Shown: positions 28,427 to 37,916 of the stretch, in pieces
Layout of the letters: each line of letters opens with the position of its first letter
How positions within the stretch are numbered: the first letter of the stretch is position 1
Source: Granulicella sp. WH15
GTDB lineage: Bacteria > Acidobacteriota > Terriglobia > Terriglobales > Acidobacteriaceae
NCBI RefSeq assembly: GCF_009914315.1
Contig: NZ_CP042596.1
Span: 2,232,001 to 2,296,000 of the forward strand
DNA length: 64,000 bases
Direction: 5' to 3'
Position numbers and translations under genes: made by a program
Notes under the pieces: model-generated
Database searches by the model: none
The model's input: the letters and a program-made list of their open reading frames with translations, nothing else
Told to the model about the DNA's origin: nothing

Positions 28427-31108
28427 ATGGCAAACGACACCGCATACGACGCAGCACAAGACACCTCCCTTACCCCGGTCATGCGCCAGTACTTTGCCGC
28501 CAAACAGGCCCATCCGGACTGCCTGATGTTCTGCCGCATCGGCGACTTCTACGAGCTTTTTTACGACGACGCGATTCTGGTCGCGCGTGAGCTACAGCTT
28601 ACCCTGACCGCTCGCGACAAAGAAAAGAAGCAGCCTATGTGCGGCGTACCCTACCACGCGGCCGAGGTCTACCTGCAGCGGCTGCTGCGCAAGGGCTACC
28701 GCATCGCGCTCTGTGAGCAGATGGAAGACCCGAAGACGGTCAAGGGCATCGTCAAGCGCGAGGTCACCCGCGTCCTGACGCCCGGCACAGCCATCGACCC
28801 CAGCCTTGGAGCCGGGGATTCGAACTGGCTGGCCGCGGTGGTGGTCCTCAAGTCCGGCACGGCGGGGCTTGCGATGGTCGATCTCTCCACTGGTGACCTG
28901 CGCGCCACCGAGTTCCCCGGCCCTAACGCCTTCGCCCAGGCCGCCGACGAGCTGGGCCGCATCCGTCCGGCTGAGCTGCTTTACACGGCCAGCGGATTGG
29001 GCCTCTCTGCTCAGCCCACTCTCGCGGGCGAGTCCGAAAAGACCGAGGACTCCGGCCTCGACGCCATCCGCACCAAGACCGCTGTGGACGAGTACGTCCT
29101 CACCGCCGAGTACGCACTGCCGCTGGTCCGCCAGCACTTCAAAGTGCACTCGCTCGATGGCTTGGGCCTCGCTGCGCACGAGGCTGCTGCCGTCGCCGTG
29201 GGAGGGCTGCTCCACTACCTCCGCTCCACTAAGCAGGGCGCGCTCGAGCACGTCACTCAACTGCGCTTCTATGAACGTTCCGGCTCGCTGGAGCTGGATG
29301 CTGTCAGTGTCCGCAACCTGGAGCTGGTCGATCCGCTCTTCTCCGGCGAGTCCGTCCAGACCACGCTCTGCTACACGCTGGACGCCTGCTGCACCCCCAT
29401 GGGCAAGCGTCTGCTGCGTGCGACGCTGCTGAGGCCGTCGCTGGAGCTGACGGAGATCGAGCCGCGCCTCGAAGCCGTGGCCGAGGCCCATGCCGACCTG
29501 CTCCGCCGCGAGTCCGTCCGGCGCGCCATGGACAACATCCTCGATTTAGAACGGCTTCTTGGCCGTGTTGCTGCGGACTCCGCCGGTCCCCGAGAGACCA
29601 TGGCTCTGGCCGCCACGCTGGCCTGTCTGCCGGAGCTGCGCCGTGCGGTCCTGGCGCTCAAGGCTCCACGCTGGCAAGCTCTTGCCGCTGAGCTGGACCC
29701 GCTTGAAGACCTGCACGAGCTGATTACCGCCACCGTCGTCGCCGAACCTCCTGCCACACTGGCCGACGGCAACGTCATCCGGCCCGGTCTGCACGCCGAG
29801 CTGGACGAGCTGCGCGAGCTGAGCCACAGTGGGCGGCAGGCGCTAATCGCAATCGAAGAGCGCGAGCGCCAGCGCACCGGCATCGGCTCGCTCAAGGTGC
29901 GCTACAACACCGTTTTCGGCTACTACATCGAGATCACCAAGGCCAACGCCCGCGCCGTTCCCGCCGACTACGAGCGCAAGCAGACGCTGGTAAATGCCGA
30001 GCGTTTCACCACGCCCGAGCTGAAGGACTACGAGAACCGCATCCTCACCGCGCAGGACCGCTCGCTCGAGATCGAGCGCCGCATCTTCGCTGAGCTGCGG
30101 GCGCAACTGCTCGCCGCAGCCAGCCGTATTCGCGACTCTGCCCGCCGCATCGCCGAGATAGACCTGCTCTCGAACTTCGCTCATCTGTCCGCGCTGCGCG
30201 GCTGGACGCGCCCGCAGGTGGACGACTCCACCGCGCTCGAGTTCGTGCAGGCACGCCACCCCGTCGTCGAGCGCCGCATGGAGGACTCGGGCATAGGCCG
30301 ATTTATTCCCAACTCGCTCTATCTGGACGCGCAGAACGGTCCCTCCATCCTGCTGATGACCGGACCCAACATGGGCGGTAAGAGCACCTACCTGCGCATG
30401 GCTGCGCTGCTGGTCATCATGGCGCAGTGCGGCTGCTTCGTGCCTGCCGAGAGGATGCGGCTCGGTCTTGTGGACCGCATCTACACCCGCATCGGGGCCA
30501 GCGACAACGTGGCCCGCGGCCGCAGCACCTTCATGGTCGAGATGACCGAGACTGCCGCGATTCTGAATACCGCCACCTCGCGGTCGCTGGTGCTACTGGA
30601 CGAGATGGGCCGCGGCACCGCCACCTACGATGGCCTCTCTCTGGCCTGGGCTACGGTCGAACATCTGCACAACGGCATCGGAGCCCGCAGCCTCTTCGCC
30701 ACGCATTATCACGAGCTGACTCTGCTCTCGGAAAAGCTCCCGCGCCTGCAAAATGTCCGCGTCTCGGTCAAGGAGTCGGCAAGCGGCATCGTCTTCTTGC
30801 ACACGGTCGAACCGGGGGCCGCGAGCAAGAGCTACGGCATCGAGGTAGCCCGTCTGGCTGGGTTGCCGCAGTCCGTCATTACTCGCGCGCGAGAGGTGCT
30901 CAAGGTACATGAACGCGCGGAGAAGAACTCGGTCTCGGCTTCGCTGCTCGAAGAGCCTGCGCCGTCGCTCCAGATGACGATGTTTACCCCGCTCTCGCAG
31001 CGTGTCGTCGATCGCCTGGCCGAGGCCGATATCAATTCTCTGACACCGCTCGAAGCCCTGAACCTGCTGGCTGATCTCAGACGCGAACTCAAGGATGGTC
31101 CTAAATGA
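28427..31108 (+). CDS. mutS: DNA mismatch repair protein MutS
   Basis: An 893-residue MutS1-type protein. The mismatch-reading domain begins with GDFYELFYDDA (the Phe-x-Glu wedge). It has the core/clamp helices and a C-terminal ATPase with Walker A GPNMGGKSTYLRM near residue 645, signature region GRSTFMVEMTETA and Walker B SLVLLDEMGRGTATYDG. It recognises mismatches and recruits MutL, which is not in the window. Its stop codon overlaps the start of a GIY-YIG-like gene of unlike composition. Confidence 0.95.
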   Translation: MANDTAYDAAQDTSLTPVMRQYFAAKQAHPDCLMFCRIGDFYELFYDDAILVARELQLTLTARDKEKKQPMCGVPYHAAEVYLQRLLRKGYRIALCEQMEDPKTVKGIVKREVTRVLTPGTAIDPSLGAGDSNWLAAVVVLKSGTAGLAMVDLSTGDLRATEFPGPNAFAQAADELGRIRPAELLYTASGLGLSAQPTLAGESEKTEDSGLDAIRTKTAVDEYVLTAEYALPLVRQHFKVHSLDGLGLAAHEAAAVAVGGLLHYLRSTKQGALEHVTQLRFYERSGSLELDAVSVRNLELVDPLFSGESVQTTLCYTLDACCTPMGKRLLRATLLRPSLELTEIEPRLEAVAEAHADLLRRESVRRAMDNILDLERLLGRVAADSAGPRETMALAATLACLPELRRAVLALKAPRWQALAAELDPLEDLHELITATVVAEPPATLADGNVIRPGLHAELDELRELSHSGRQALIAIEERERQRTGIGSLKVRYNTVFGYYIEITKANARAVPADYERKQTLVNAERFTTPELKDYENRILTAQDRSLEIERRIFAELRAQLLAAASRIRDSARRIAEIDLLSNFAHLSALRGWTRPQVDDSTALEFVQARHPVVERRMEDSGIGRFIPNSLYLDAQNGPSILLMTGPNMGGKSTYLRMAALLVIMAQCGCFVPAERMRLGLVDRIYTRIGASDNVARGRSTFMVEMTETAAILNTATSRSLVLLDEMGRGTATYDGLSLAWATVEHLHNGIGARSLFATHYHELTLLSEKLPRLQNVRVSVKESASGIVFLHTVEPGAASKSYGIEVARLAGLPQSVITRAREVLKVHERAEKNSVSASLLEEPAPSLQMTMFTPLSQRVVDRLAEADINSLTPLEALNLLADLRRELKDGPK

Positions 31109-31638
31109 CGCTACGTGCGAAAAAGGATAACGAAGAAATTCCTGACGTGCCTGGAGTCTATGCTTTCTACTTGAAGAAAGGCTGTTCTCTTGGGCGAATT
31201 GAAGTTGACGAATCGAGGCTTCTCTATATCGGCATGACTAAGTCAAGCCTGAAGGAGAGAGATCACAGAGAGCACACAGCCAGCTCATCCTCTACGTTCC
31301 GCCGTTCTTTGGGAGCACTGCTCAAAAAGTCACAAGACAAGCCGTCACTAAAAGCTATTCCTCGTGGCTTGGGAGGATCTTCCAAGGATTTCACCAATTA
31401 TCGATTCAAAGATTCAGACGAGAAGGGGCTGACTGATTGGATGAAAAAAAATCTCGAATATAAATTCGAGATCGTAGAGAACAACATCGAGCAAAGAGAA
31501 CGTACGTTGATCTCGGAGCTACATCCCCCCCTCAACCTCACAAACCTGGGAGGGTGGCGGAATGAGCAGAAAGCTTTTGTGAAAAGCCTACGTAGAATAT
31601 GCAGGGACGAAGCCAAAAGATCGGTTGGATATGAATAA
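31105..31638 (+). CDS. GIY-YIG nuclease-like protein, probably acquired
   Basis: A 177-residue protein. Residues about 15-65 show a GIY-YIG pattern: PGVYAFYLKKG, then LLYIGMTKSSLKERDHREH, with Arg and a downstream Glu in NIEQRERTLI. This suggests a single-domain endonuclease, although the GIY tripeptide is GVY. The DNA is clearly richer in A+T than mutS and anmK (many AAA, GAA, ATT and TCT codons), which suggests transfer. It is wedged between them with a four-base ATGA overlap at the front and a short overlap at the back, so it was captured into the operon. A role in DNA repair is possible but unproven. Confidence 0.65.
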   Translation: MTLRAKKDNEEIPDVPGVYAFYLKKGCSLGRIEVDESRLLYIGMTKSSLKERDHREHTASSSSTFRRSLGALLKKSQDKPSLKAIPRGLGGSSKDFTNYRFKDSDEKGLTDWMKKNLEYKFEIVENNIEQRERTLISELHPPLNLTNLGGWRNEQKAFVKSLRRICRDEAKRSVGYE

Positions 31639-32830
31639 AGCCAGCCACGCGACATCCCGGTCTTCCCAGCTAGTTCAATCGAAGCCCATGACCATCGCCG
31701 GAGTCATGTCCGGCACCTCCGCTGACGGCATCGACGTGGCCATTGTCCGCATCGGCTCCACGGGCCGCATCAAACTCCTCGGCCATCGGGCCTTTCCCTA
31801 CCCTCGTGCCGTCCGCAACGCCATCCTCCGCGCCATGGAGAACGCCGCTCTGCCCGTCGCCGAGCTATCCCTCCTCAACTGGCGGCTCGGCGAGCTTTAC
31901 GCCGATGCCGTCGAGGCCACCGCCAACACCCTCAACCTGAAGCCCCAACTCGTCGGTCTCCACGGCCAGACCATCTACCATCAGGCCGTTGCCGCGCCCT
32001 TTCTCGGAAGCTCTACCCGCGCCACGTGGCAGACCGGCGAAGCCTCCGTCGTGGCCGAGCGGCTGCGCGTTCCCGTCGTCAGCGACCTGCGCCCCGCCGA
32101 TATGGCCGCCGGTGGACAGGCCGCGCCACTGGTCCCGATGCTCGACTACACGCTCTTCCGCCACCCTACCCGCAACCGCATCCTGCTCAACCTGGGCGGC
32201 ATCGCCAATCTGACCGCCATGCCCGCCGCTGCGTCGCTCGAAGACCTTCTGGCCTTCGACACTGGCCCCGCCAATATGGTCATTGACACCCTGATGCAAC
32301 GGCTCTTCCGCAAAAAGCTGGACGCCTACGGCAGGACCGCCGCCCGTGGCCAGATCCTCCAGCGGGTTCTCGATGAGTTGCTGCGTAACCCCTACTTTTC
32401 TGCCCCTCCGCCCAAGTCGTGTGGGCGTGAGCAGTTCGGCTCTGCCTATGTCGATCGCCTCCTCGAGCTTTGCGGCGACGCCTCCAGCCTCGACATACTG
32501 GCTACCACCACGGCGCTCACCGCCTCCACCATCGCCGCGGCCTATGTTCGCTTCTGCCAGCCACACCTGAATCAGTCCACTGCCACCGACCTCATCGTCA
32601 GCGGCGGCGGAGCCCGTAATATCCACCTCGTCGGCCTCTTGCGCGCCGCTCTCGAGCCGCTGAGAGTCAAGGTCATCGATATCGGAGAACGCGGCATCCC
32701 CGCCGAGGCCAAGGAGGCCGTGGCCTTCGCGCTGTTGGCCTGGCTCACCTGGCACCAGCGTCCGGGTAACGTTCCTGCAGCCACCGGGGCCAGCCGACCC
32801 GTCATCCTGGGCAAGGTCACCTACGCATGA
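31631..32830 (+). CDS. anmK: Anhydro-N-acetylmuramic acid kinase
   Basis: AnmK opens and phosphorylates 1,6-anhydro-MurNAc during cell-wall recycling. The family motifs are clear: MTIAGVMSGTSADGIDVA, VGLHGQTIYHQ, RVPVVSDLRPADMAAGGQ, NLGGIANLT, DTGPANMVID and LIVSGGGARNIHL. At about 399 residues the length is slightly long because of the N-terminus; the true start may be the ATG at 31688, directly at the conserved motif, while 31631 overlaps the previous gene. The stop overlaps the next gene (ATGA). Confidence 0.93.
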   Translation: MNKASHATSRSSQLVQSKPMTIAGVMSGTSADGIDVAIVRIGSTGRIKLLGHRAFPYPRAVRNAILRAMENAALPVAELSLLNWRLGELYADAVEATANTLNLKPQLVGLHGQTIYHQAVAAPFLGSSTRATWQTGEASVVAERLRVPVVSDLRPADMAAGGQAAPLVPMLDYTLFRHPTRNRILLNLGGIANLTAMPAAASLEDLLAFDTGPANMVIDTLMQRLFRKKLDAYGRTAARGQILQRVLDELLRNPYFSAPPPKSCGREQFGSAYVDRLLELCGDASSLDILATTTALTASTIAAAYVRFCQPHLNQSTATDLIVSGGGARNIHLVGLLRAALEPLRVKVIDIGERGIPAEAKEAVAFALLAWLTWHQRPGNVPAATGASRPVILGKVTYA

Positions 32831-34374
32831 GCCGCCGCGCCACCAAGCCGGGGAGGAGATGGTTTGGCCTCAGTTGCGCGTTGCTGCTCCTGACCGCCTG
32901 CACCCCTCGCCACGAAGACCCCAACACTGCTGTAGTCCTCATCGACTCCAGCCCCACCAACCTCGACCTCCGCATCGGCACCGATGCCCAGTCCGAGCGC
33001 ATCGGCTCGCTCATCTTTGACCCACTCGTCCGCAAGGATGAGCACTTCCAGATGCAGCCCTGGCTGGCTACTGCGTGGTCCCAGCCAGATCCACTTACAT
33101 GGATATTCCGCATCCGCACGGGTGTTCGCTTCCACAACGGCCAGCCCCTTACGGCCCAAGATGCTGCTTACACCGTAAACTCGCTCATCGACGGGACTCT
33201 CATCACCTCGAAGGCAGGAGCCTTTGAGGCTGTGAGCAAGGCCGAAGCTCCTACGCCCGAGATCCTCATTCTCCATCTCAAACGGCCCGACGCTTCTCTG
33301 CTCTTCAACCTGTCTGATGGTCTCTTTGGAGTCGTACCAAAGAACTCCGGCAAGGAGCTGGGCCGCAACCCTGTCGGCTCAGGGCCATTTCGATTCGTCA
33401 GCGCCACCGTGGATAAAGATGTCGTCGTGGCTCGCAATCCCGAGTACTGGGCGGGGCCTGCGCATCTTGAGCGTGTCCGCTTCCCTGTCGTGCCCGATGC
33501 CGTTACCGTCGCACTCGAGATGCAAAAAGGCTCTGCCGATATCGCCAGCAACGACCTTACGCTCGACATGGTCTACGCCCTCCGCAACGCCAAGGGGCTC
33601 ATCACCGAGTCCGCTCCCAGCTCTACTGTCATGTACCTCAACTTCAACGTCGCCGACGGACCGCTGCGCGACAAGCGCGTTCGTCAGGCCATCGCCTGCG
33701 CCATCGACCGCGAGGCCATCATCCGCGCGCTGTGGCGTAATCAAGCCCACCTGGCCGAGATGCTGCTGCCCCCCGGCCACTGGGCCGCTGCCAGCCAACT
33801 TCCGCGCTATCCGCACGATATCGCCCGCGCCACTCGGCTCCTTGACGCTGCCGGCTTCTCTCCAGACAAGCAAGGCGTCCGCCTGCGGCTGGAGATGAAG
33901 ACTTCGACCGACGAGACCACGCGCCTGCTCGCCGTTATTTTGCAGCAGCAGCTACGCCCCGCCGGAATTGAGTTGACCTTGCGTTCGGCCGAGTTCGGGA
34001 CCTTCTACGCCGACGTTACCCGAGGAGCCTTCCAGATGTACGCGCTCAAGTGGGTAGGCTCCAACGAAGACCCGGATATCTTCCGCTACGCCTACAGCTC
34101 CGACCGATTTCCGCCCAAGGGCGGCAACCGCGGCCACTACATGAACGCCCGCGTCGATGAGCTGCTCCGGCAGGCTGCCGCCACCACCGACGAGCCCACC
34201 CGCCGCCGTGCCTACGTCGAGGTCCAGCAGATTCTGGCCGATGAACTGCCCAGTATTCCGCTGTGGTATCCCAACAACGAGATCGTCCATACCAGCCGTA
34301 TTACCCACGTCACTCCGCGCGGTTCGGGCAGCTTCGACTTCCTGCGCGAAGCGGAGATTCACCCGTACAGATAA
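32827..34374 (+). CDS. ABC transporter substrate-binding lipoprotein, peptide/OppA family
   Basis: A 515-residue family 5 extracellular solute-binding protein. The N-terminus has a lipobox (LLLLTACTPRHED), so it is anchored after signal peptidase II. Family features include FDPLVRKDEHFQMQPWLA, the signature AYTVNSLIDG region, KRPDASLLFNLSD and GTFYADVTRGAFQMYALKW. No permease or ATPase genes follow. Coupled translation with anmK suggests capture of cell-wall peptides or muropeptides for recycling (inference). Confidence 0.88.
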   Translation: MSRRATKPGRRWFGLSCALLLLTACTPRHEDPNTAVVLIDSSPTNLDLRIGTDAQSERIGSLIFDPLVRKDEHFQMQPWLATAWSQPDPLTWIFRIRTGVRFHNGQPLTAQDAAYTVNSLIDGTLITSKAGAFEAVSKAEAPTPEILILHLKRPDASLLFNLSDGLFGVVPKNSGKELGRNPVGSGPFRFVSATVDKDVVVARNPEYWAGPAHLERVRFPVVPDAVTVALEMQKGSADIASNDLTLDMVYALRNAKGLITESAPSSTVMYLNFNVADGPLRDKRVRQAIACAIDREAIIRALWRNQAHLAEMLLPPGHWAAASQLPRYPHDIARATRLLDAAGFSPDKQGVRLRLEMKTSTDETTRLLAVILQQQLRPAGIELTLRSAEFGTFYADVTRGAFQMYALKWVGSNEDPDIFRYAYSSDRFPPKGGNRGHYMNARVDELLRQAAATTDEPTRRRAYVEVQQILADELPSIPLWYPNNEIVHTSRITHVTPRGSGSFDFLREAEIHPYR

Positions 34375-34514
34375 TCGCTGCCGACTGAAGGGAGGCCCTT
34401 GTGGATAACTCTCCCATGCGGTTTCGGGAACCGTTTGAAGTACGTTACTTTTTGATAATTAACCACCTTCCCTCAGGCCAGCATGGCATCATACCCATCA
34501 GGAGACCTATCCCT

Positions 34515-34631
34515 ATGAAAAAGATCGTTCTATCCGCTCTCGTTCTGCTCTTCACCGCCAACGCCTTCGCCGAGCGTCCCTGCCGCGTGTGGCGTACACG
34601 CCACCACCACCGCGTCTGCGTCCGCCGGTAA
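34515..34631 (+). CDS. Secreted cationic Arg/His/Cys micropeptide, 38 residues
   Basis: A short gene with ATG at 34515, GGAGA about nine bases upstream and TAA at 34629. It has a textbook signal peptide, MKKIVLSALVLLFTANAFA, and a predicted mature peptide ERPCRVWRTRHHHRVCVRR of 19 residues with seven Arg, three adjacent His and two Cys separated by 11 residues. A disulphide could close a hairpin. A clear terminator follows (34651-34685), so it is a complete one-gene unit. It resembles short cationic antimicrobial or metal-binding peptides, but the function is unknown. Confidence 0.65.
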   Translation: MKKIVLSALVLLFTANAFAERPCRVWRTRHHHRVCVRR

Positions 34632-34650
34632 CCTCCCCATCCATTTGTAC

Positions 34651-34685
34651 AAAAAAAGGGCCGCCCCATTCGGGCGGCCTTTTTG
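34651..34685 (+). terminator. Rho-independent terminator after the micropeptide gene
   Basis: An 8-bp G+C stem (GGCCGCCC / GGGCGGCC) flanked by a run of A on the left and TTTTT on the right, with a short ATTC-containing loop. It is 20 bases after the stop codon. The symmetric A and T runs mean it can act in both directions. Confidence 0.85.
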
Positions 34686-34847
34686 CGTCTCCCTCGGCTG
34701 GGCAATCCTCTTCTCCTGATTCGGCAAACTTCTGCAAATATCTACCAAACGGGTTGCTCCCTCTTCGCAGGCAGGCGGCTACGATCACCCTGGTATCGCA
34801 ATGATTCCATTGACCTAATCCACCCACTTTCTGCTGAGGTTATCTGA

Positions 34848-37775
34848 ATGGTGTTACGCCGGTTTGCCTGCCTCCTCCTAAGCCTGTTGCTGCTGCCTGC
34901 CGTCTCCCGGGCCGACGCTCCCTACGTTCACATCACTCCCTCGAATCTTGTCTTCCCGACGACGAGCGCCAGCTCCACGAGTGCCCTGCAAACAGTCGTC
35001 GTGCAAACCAGTACGCCGATCAGCTCCATCGTGGTGACGGGCTCGTTCGCGATCGATTCGACCTCCACCTGCTCGACCGCCACTACGCCAGACGAACAAT
35101 GTTTCATCTTTCTAAAGGCCGCGCCCACCCCGGCCGGCGCTCTGAACGGCACTCTTACTCTGACGATCGCCGGGACGGCCTATCCTGTCGCCCTGAGCTT
35201 TCCCCCTCTGGCCTCGGGAGCGACGAATACCACCATCAGCAGCTCCGGCGCGACCGCACCCTACACCCTCACCGGAACCGTAGCGGGCTCGCGCGGAGCA
35301 GCCTCCCCCACCGGCAACGTCTCCTTCGTCGACACCACCAATAGCAACATCACGCTTGGAACCGCAACACTGAGCCATACCTCTCTGACCTATGCCCTGA
35401 ACACCTTCTCGCCGCCACCCACGGGAGATCAGCCCGAAGCGATTGCCTCCGGCGACTTCAACGGCGACGGCAAGCTGGATATCGTGGTTGCCAATGGCGG
35501 TACTCCGGGCTGCGGCCCCGCCCTCGGGTTGGCCTGCCCCAACTCGCTAACCCTGGAGTTAAGCAACGGAGATGGCACCTTTACTTCTTCGACGATCAAC
35601 AGCGTCAACTTTCCCAGCGGTTTGGCTGTAGCTGACTTCAACGGCGACGGCAAGCTGGATATTGCTGCAACCGACGGCGCCGAGAGCACGGTCACAATCC
35701 TGCTCGGGAAGGGTGACGGCACCTTCACCAAAGTAGCGACGCCCGAGCCGACCGGGAACTATCCCGACCAGGTCGCGGCCGGAGACTTCGACGGCAACGG
35801 CAGGCCAGACCTCGCAATCATCGGAGGAGATACCGGGTCTACCCTTACGGTGCTCTTCGGCAACGGCGACGGCACCTTCACCGCGAGGCCGACTTCCTTC
35901 ACTCTGGACGGCTATGGCAACTCGCTCGCGCTGGGAGATCTCAACGGCGACGGAAAGCTCGACATAGCCGTTTCAGTGAGCGCAAATTCCCCCGGCGGCT
36001 CTTCCTCCATCGCCATCTTTCTCGGAACCGGGACGACCACCTTCAATCTGGGCACGCCGATCAGCTCCGCGGGCATGGGTAGCGACGGCAGCTTTGGGGC
36101 TCTCGCACTGGGCGACTTCAACGGAGATAAGAAGCTAGACCTGATCACTTACCTCATCGACGATGAGGACACGATGAACATTCTGCCACTGCTTGGCAAC
36201 GGCGACGGCACCTTCAAAGCTCAGACGGCGATCGCGACTAAGGATGACAGCTACGAGACTTCCTTTGGGGTTGGCGATTTCGACGGCGACGGCAAAGCTG
36301 ACTTCTCGATGGCCAGCGACACCCACTTCTCGGTCTTCCTCAGCAACGGAGACGGAACCTTCAAGACTCCCGTCAGCTTGACGGGGGCCGACACCGAACC
36401 CAGCTATCTTTCCCAGGTCGTCGGCGACTTCAATAAAGACGGGCTGGCCGATATGGCCATCGCCGACGGCGACCTGAACGAGATATTCCTCGAGATGAGC
36501 AACCTGACCGCCACAGCCACTGCAACCTTGACGGGCGTCTCGGTCCCCGGCAGCGGGGCGCACGCAGTCAGCGCCACCTATGCGGGCGACGCCAACTTCA
36601 CTGCCAGCACCTCGGCCACTACGCCTCTAAACGGCGCGTTGACCACCACCACGCTCAAGCTCAGTTCAAGCGCCAGCAGCTCCACCTTCGGCACGCAGAT
36701 CGTTCTGACCGCGATCCTCAGCCCCTACACCACTCTGGGATTGAAGACCGACGGCGAGACGATCATCTTCTACAGCGGTACCACCAGCATCGGCGTGGCC
36801 ACGCTCTCCTCGGGCGTGGCCACGCTCAACGTTACCTCGCTGGCCGTGGGCACTGACTCGGTCACCGCGAAGTACGCGAACGACAGCAACTTTGCCGCTG
36901 CAACCTCCAATACAGTCTCCATCACTGTCTCGGCGGCGACGGCAACCCTGACGGTCTCGCCCACGAGCCTGACCTTCCCCGCCCAACTCCAGGGCACGAG
37001 CAGCACCGCGCAGACCGTGACGCTGACCAACTCCGGCACCGCAGCAGTCACCATCAGCAACATCGCCATCACCGGCGACTTTGCTAAGACAACTACCTGC
37101 GGCACCAGCCTTGCCGCCGCGGGTACCTGCACCATCAGCGTCACCTTCACCCCGGCTTCAGCCGGTGAGCGCACGGGCACCATCACCATCACCGATAGCG
37201 CCAGCGGCTCGCCGCACATCGTTGCCCTGACCGGAACGGGTACGGGCTTCAGCCTATCGCCCACCTCCACTACTCTAACGATTGCGACTCCCGGCGGCAC
37301 GGCCACCACGGCGGTCCAGGTCGCCAGCGTCAATGGATTTACCGGTACGGCCAACCTCACCTGCGCGGTTACATACCAAGGCACCGGCACTCCAACCAGT
37401 GCGCCAACCTGTGCTCTCAGCCCAGCGTCGGTGCCCCTCTCAGCGACCGCGCCGGTCTCCACCACTCTGACCATCTCGTCCACAGCGGCTAAAGCCTTGG
37501 CTGCTCCGCTGGAGCTATTCCGGCGCTCGGGCGTGGCCTTCGCAGCGCTCCTTTGCCTGGGTCTGATACCTCGCCGGTATCGTCGTCGCCTGGTGCTCCC
37601 GGTGCTTTGCTTCTTTATGCTGGGCGCGACCATGGGGTGCGGAGGAAGCTCTTTGCCTGCCACACCGACGACGCCAAGCTCCACCGGCACAACCACAGGC
37701 AGTTACAAGGTGATTGTGACTGCGGCGAGCGGCAGTTACACGGCTACATCCACCATTATGCTCAACGTGCAGTAA
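34848..37775 (+). CDS. Exported FG-GAP/VCBS and Ig-like repeat protein
   Basis: A 975-residue exported protein. After a signal peptide (LACLLLSLLLLPAVSRADA-like) come a beta-sandwich (30-180), about seven FG-GAP/VCBS repeats (residues about 195-550, each with a calcium-binding DFNGDGKLDI loop and a GNGDGTF turn), two Ig-like domains (560-700), an ASPM/choice-of-anchor-D module (TVSPTSLTFPAQLQGTSS, 700-800), then a C-terminal membrane segment with Arg-rich flank (GLIPRRYRRRLVLPVLCFFML) and a short exposed tail. This fits a surface adhesin or scaffold, common in acidobacteria. GAGG precedes the ATG. Confidence 0.85.
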   Translation: MVLRRFACLLLSLLLLPAVSRADAPYVHITPSNLVFPTTSASSTSALQTVVVQTSTPISSIVVTGSFAIDSTSTCSTATTPDEQCFIFLKAAPTPAGALNGTLTLTIAGTAYPVALSFPPLASGATNTTISSSGATAPYTLTGTVAGSRGAASPTGNVSFVDTTNSNITLGTATLSHTSLTYALNTFSPPPTGDQPEAIASGDFNGDGKLDIVVANGGTPGCGPALGLACPNSLTLELSNGDGTFTSSTINSVNFPSGLAVADFNGDGKLDIAATDGAESTVTILLGKGDGTFTKVATPEPTGNYPDQVAAGDFDGNGRPDLAIIGGDTGSTLTVLFGNGDGTFTARPTSFTLDGYGNSLALGDLNGDGKLDIAVSVSANSPGGSSSIAIFLGTGTTTFNLGTPISSAGMGSDGSFGALALGDFNGDKKLDLITYLIDDEDTMNILPLLGNGDGTFKAQTAIATKDDSYETSFGVGDFDGDGKADFSMASDTHFSVFLSNGDGTFKTPVSLTGADTEPSYLSQVVGDFNKDGLADMAIADGDLNEIFLEMSNLTATATATLTGVSVPGSGAHAVSATYAGDANFTASTSATTPLNGALTTTTLKLSSSASSSTFGTQIVLTAILSPYTTLGLKTDGETIIFYSGTTSIGVATLSSGVATLNVTSLAVGTDSVTAKYANDSNFAAATSNTVSITVSAATATLTVSPTSLTFPAQLQGTSSTAQTVTLTNSGTAAVTISNIAITGDFAKTTTCGTSLAAAGTCTISVTFTPASAGERTGTITITDSASGSPHIVALTGTGTGFSLSPTSTTLTIATPGGTATTAVQVASVNGFTGTANLTCAVTYQGTGTPTSAPTCALSPASVPLSATAPVSTTLTISSTAAKALAAPLELFRRSGVAFAALLCLGLIPRRYRRRLVLPVLCFFMLGATMGCGGSSLPATPTTPSSTGTTTGSYKVIVTAASGSYTATSTIMLNVQ

Positions 37776-37792
37776 GCACCTAAACCTTAACT

Positions 37793-37825
37793 ACGAATGG
37801 CCGCCTATCCCTGGCGGCCATTCGT
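37793..37825 (+). terminator. Hairpin terminator after the FG-GAP gene
   Basis: A perfect 13-bp stem (37793-37805 with 37813-37825) and a seven-base loop, 17 bases after the stop. The T-run that follows is poor (GGTTAAATCT), so termination may be partial. Confidence 0.6.
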
Positions 37826-37916
37826 GGTTAAATCTCCGAGGGCCGCCTCTTGCTCACCGACTTTCATCACAGCGACAAAAGAAGTTGGCACGCTATACGG
37901 GCGGCATTTCGTCGAA

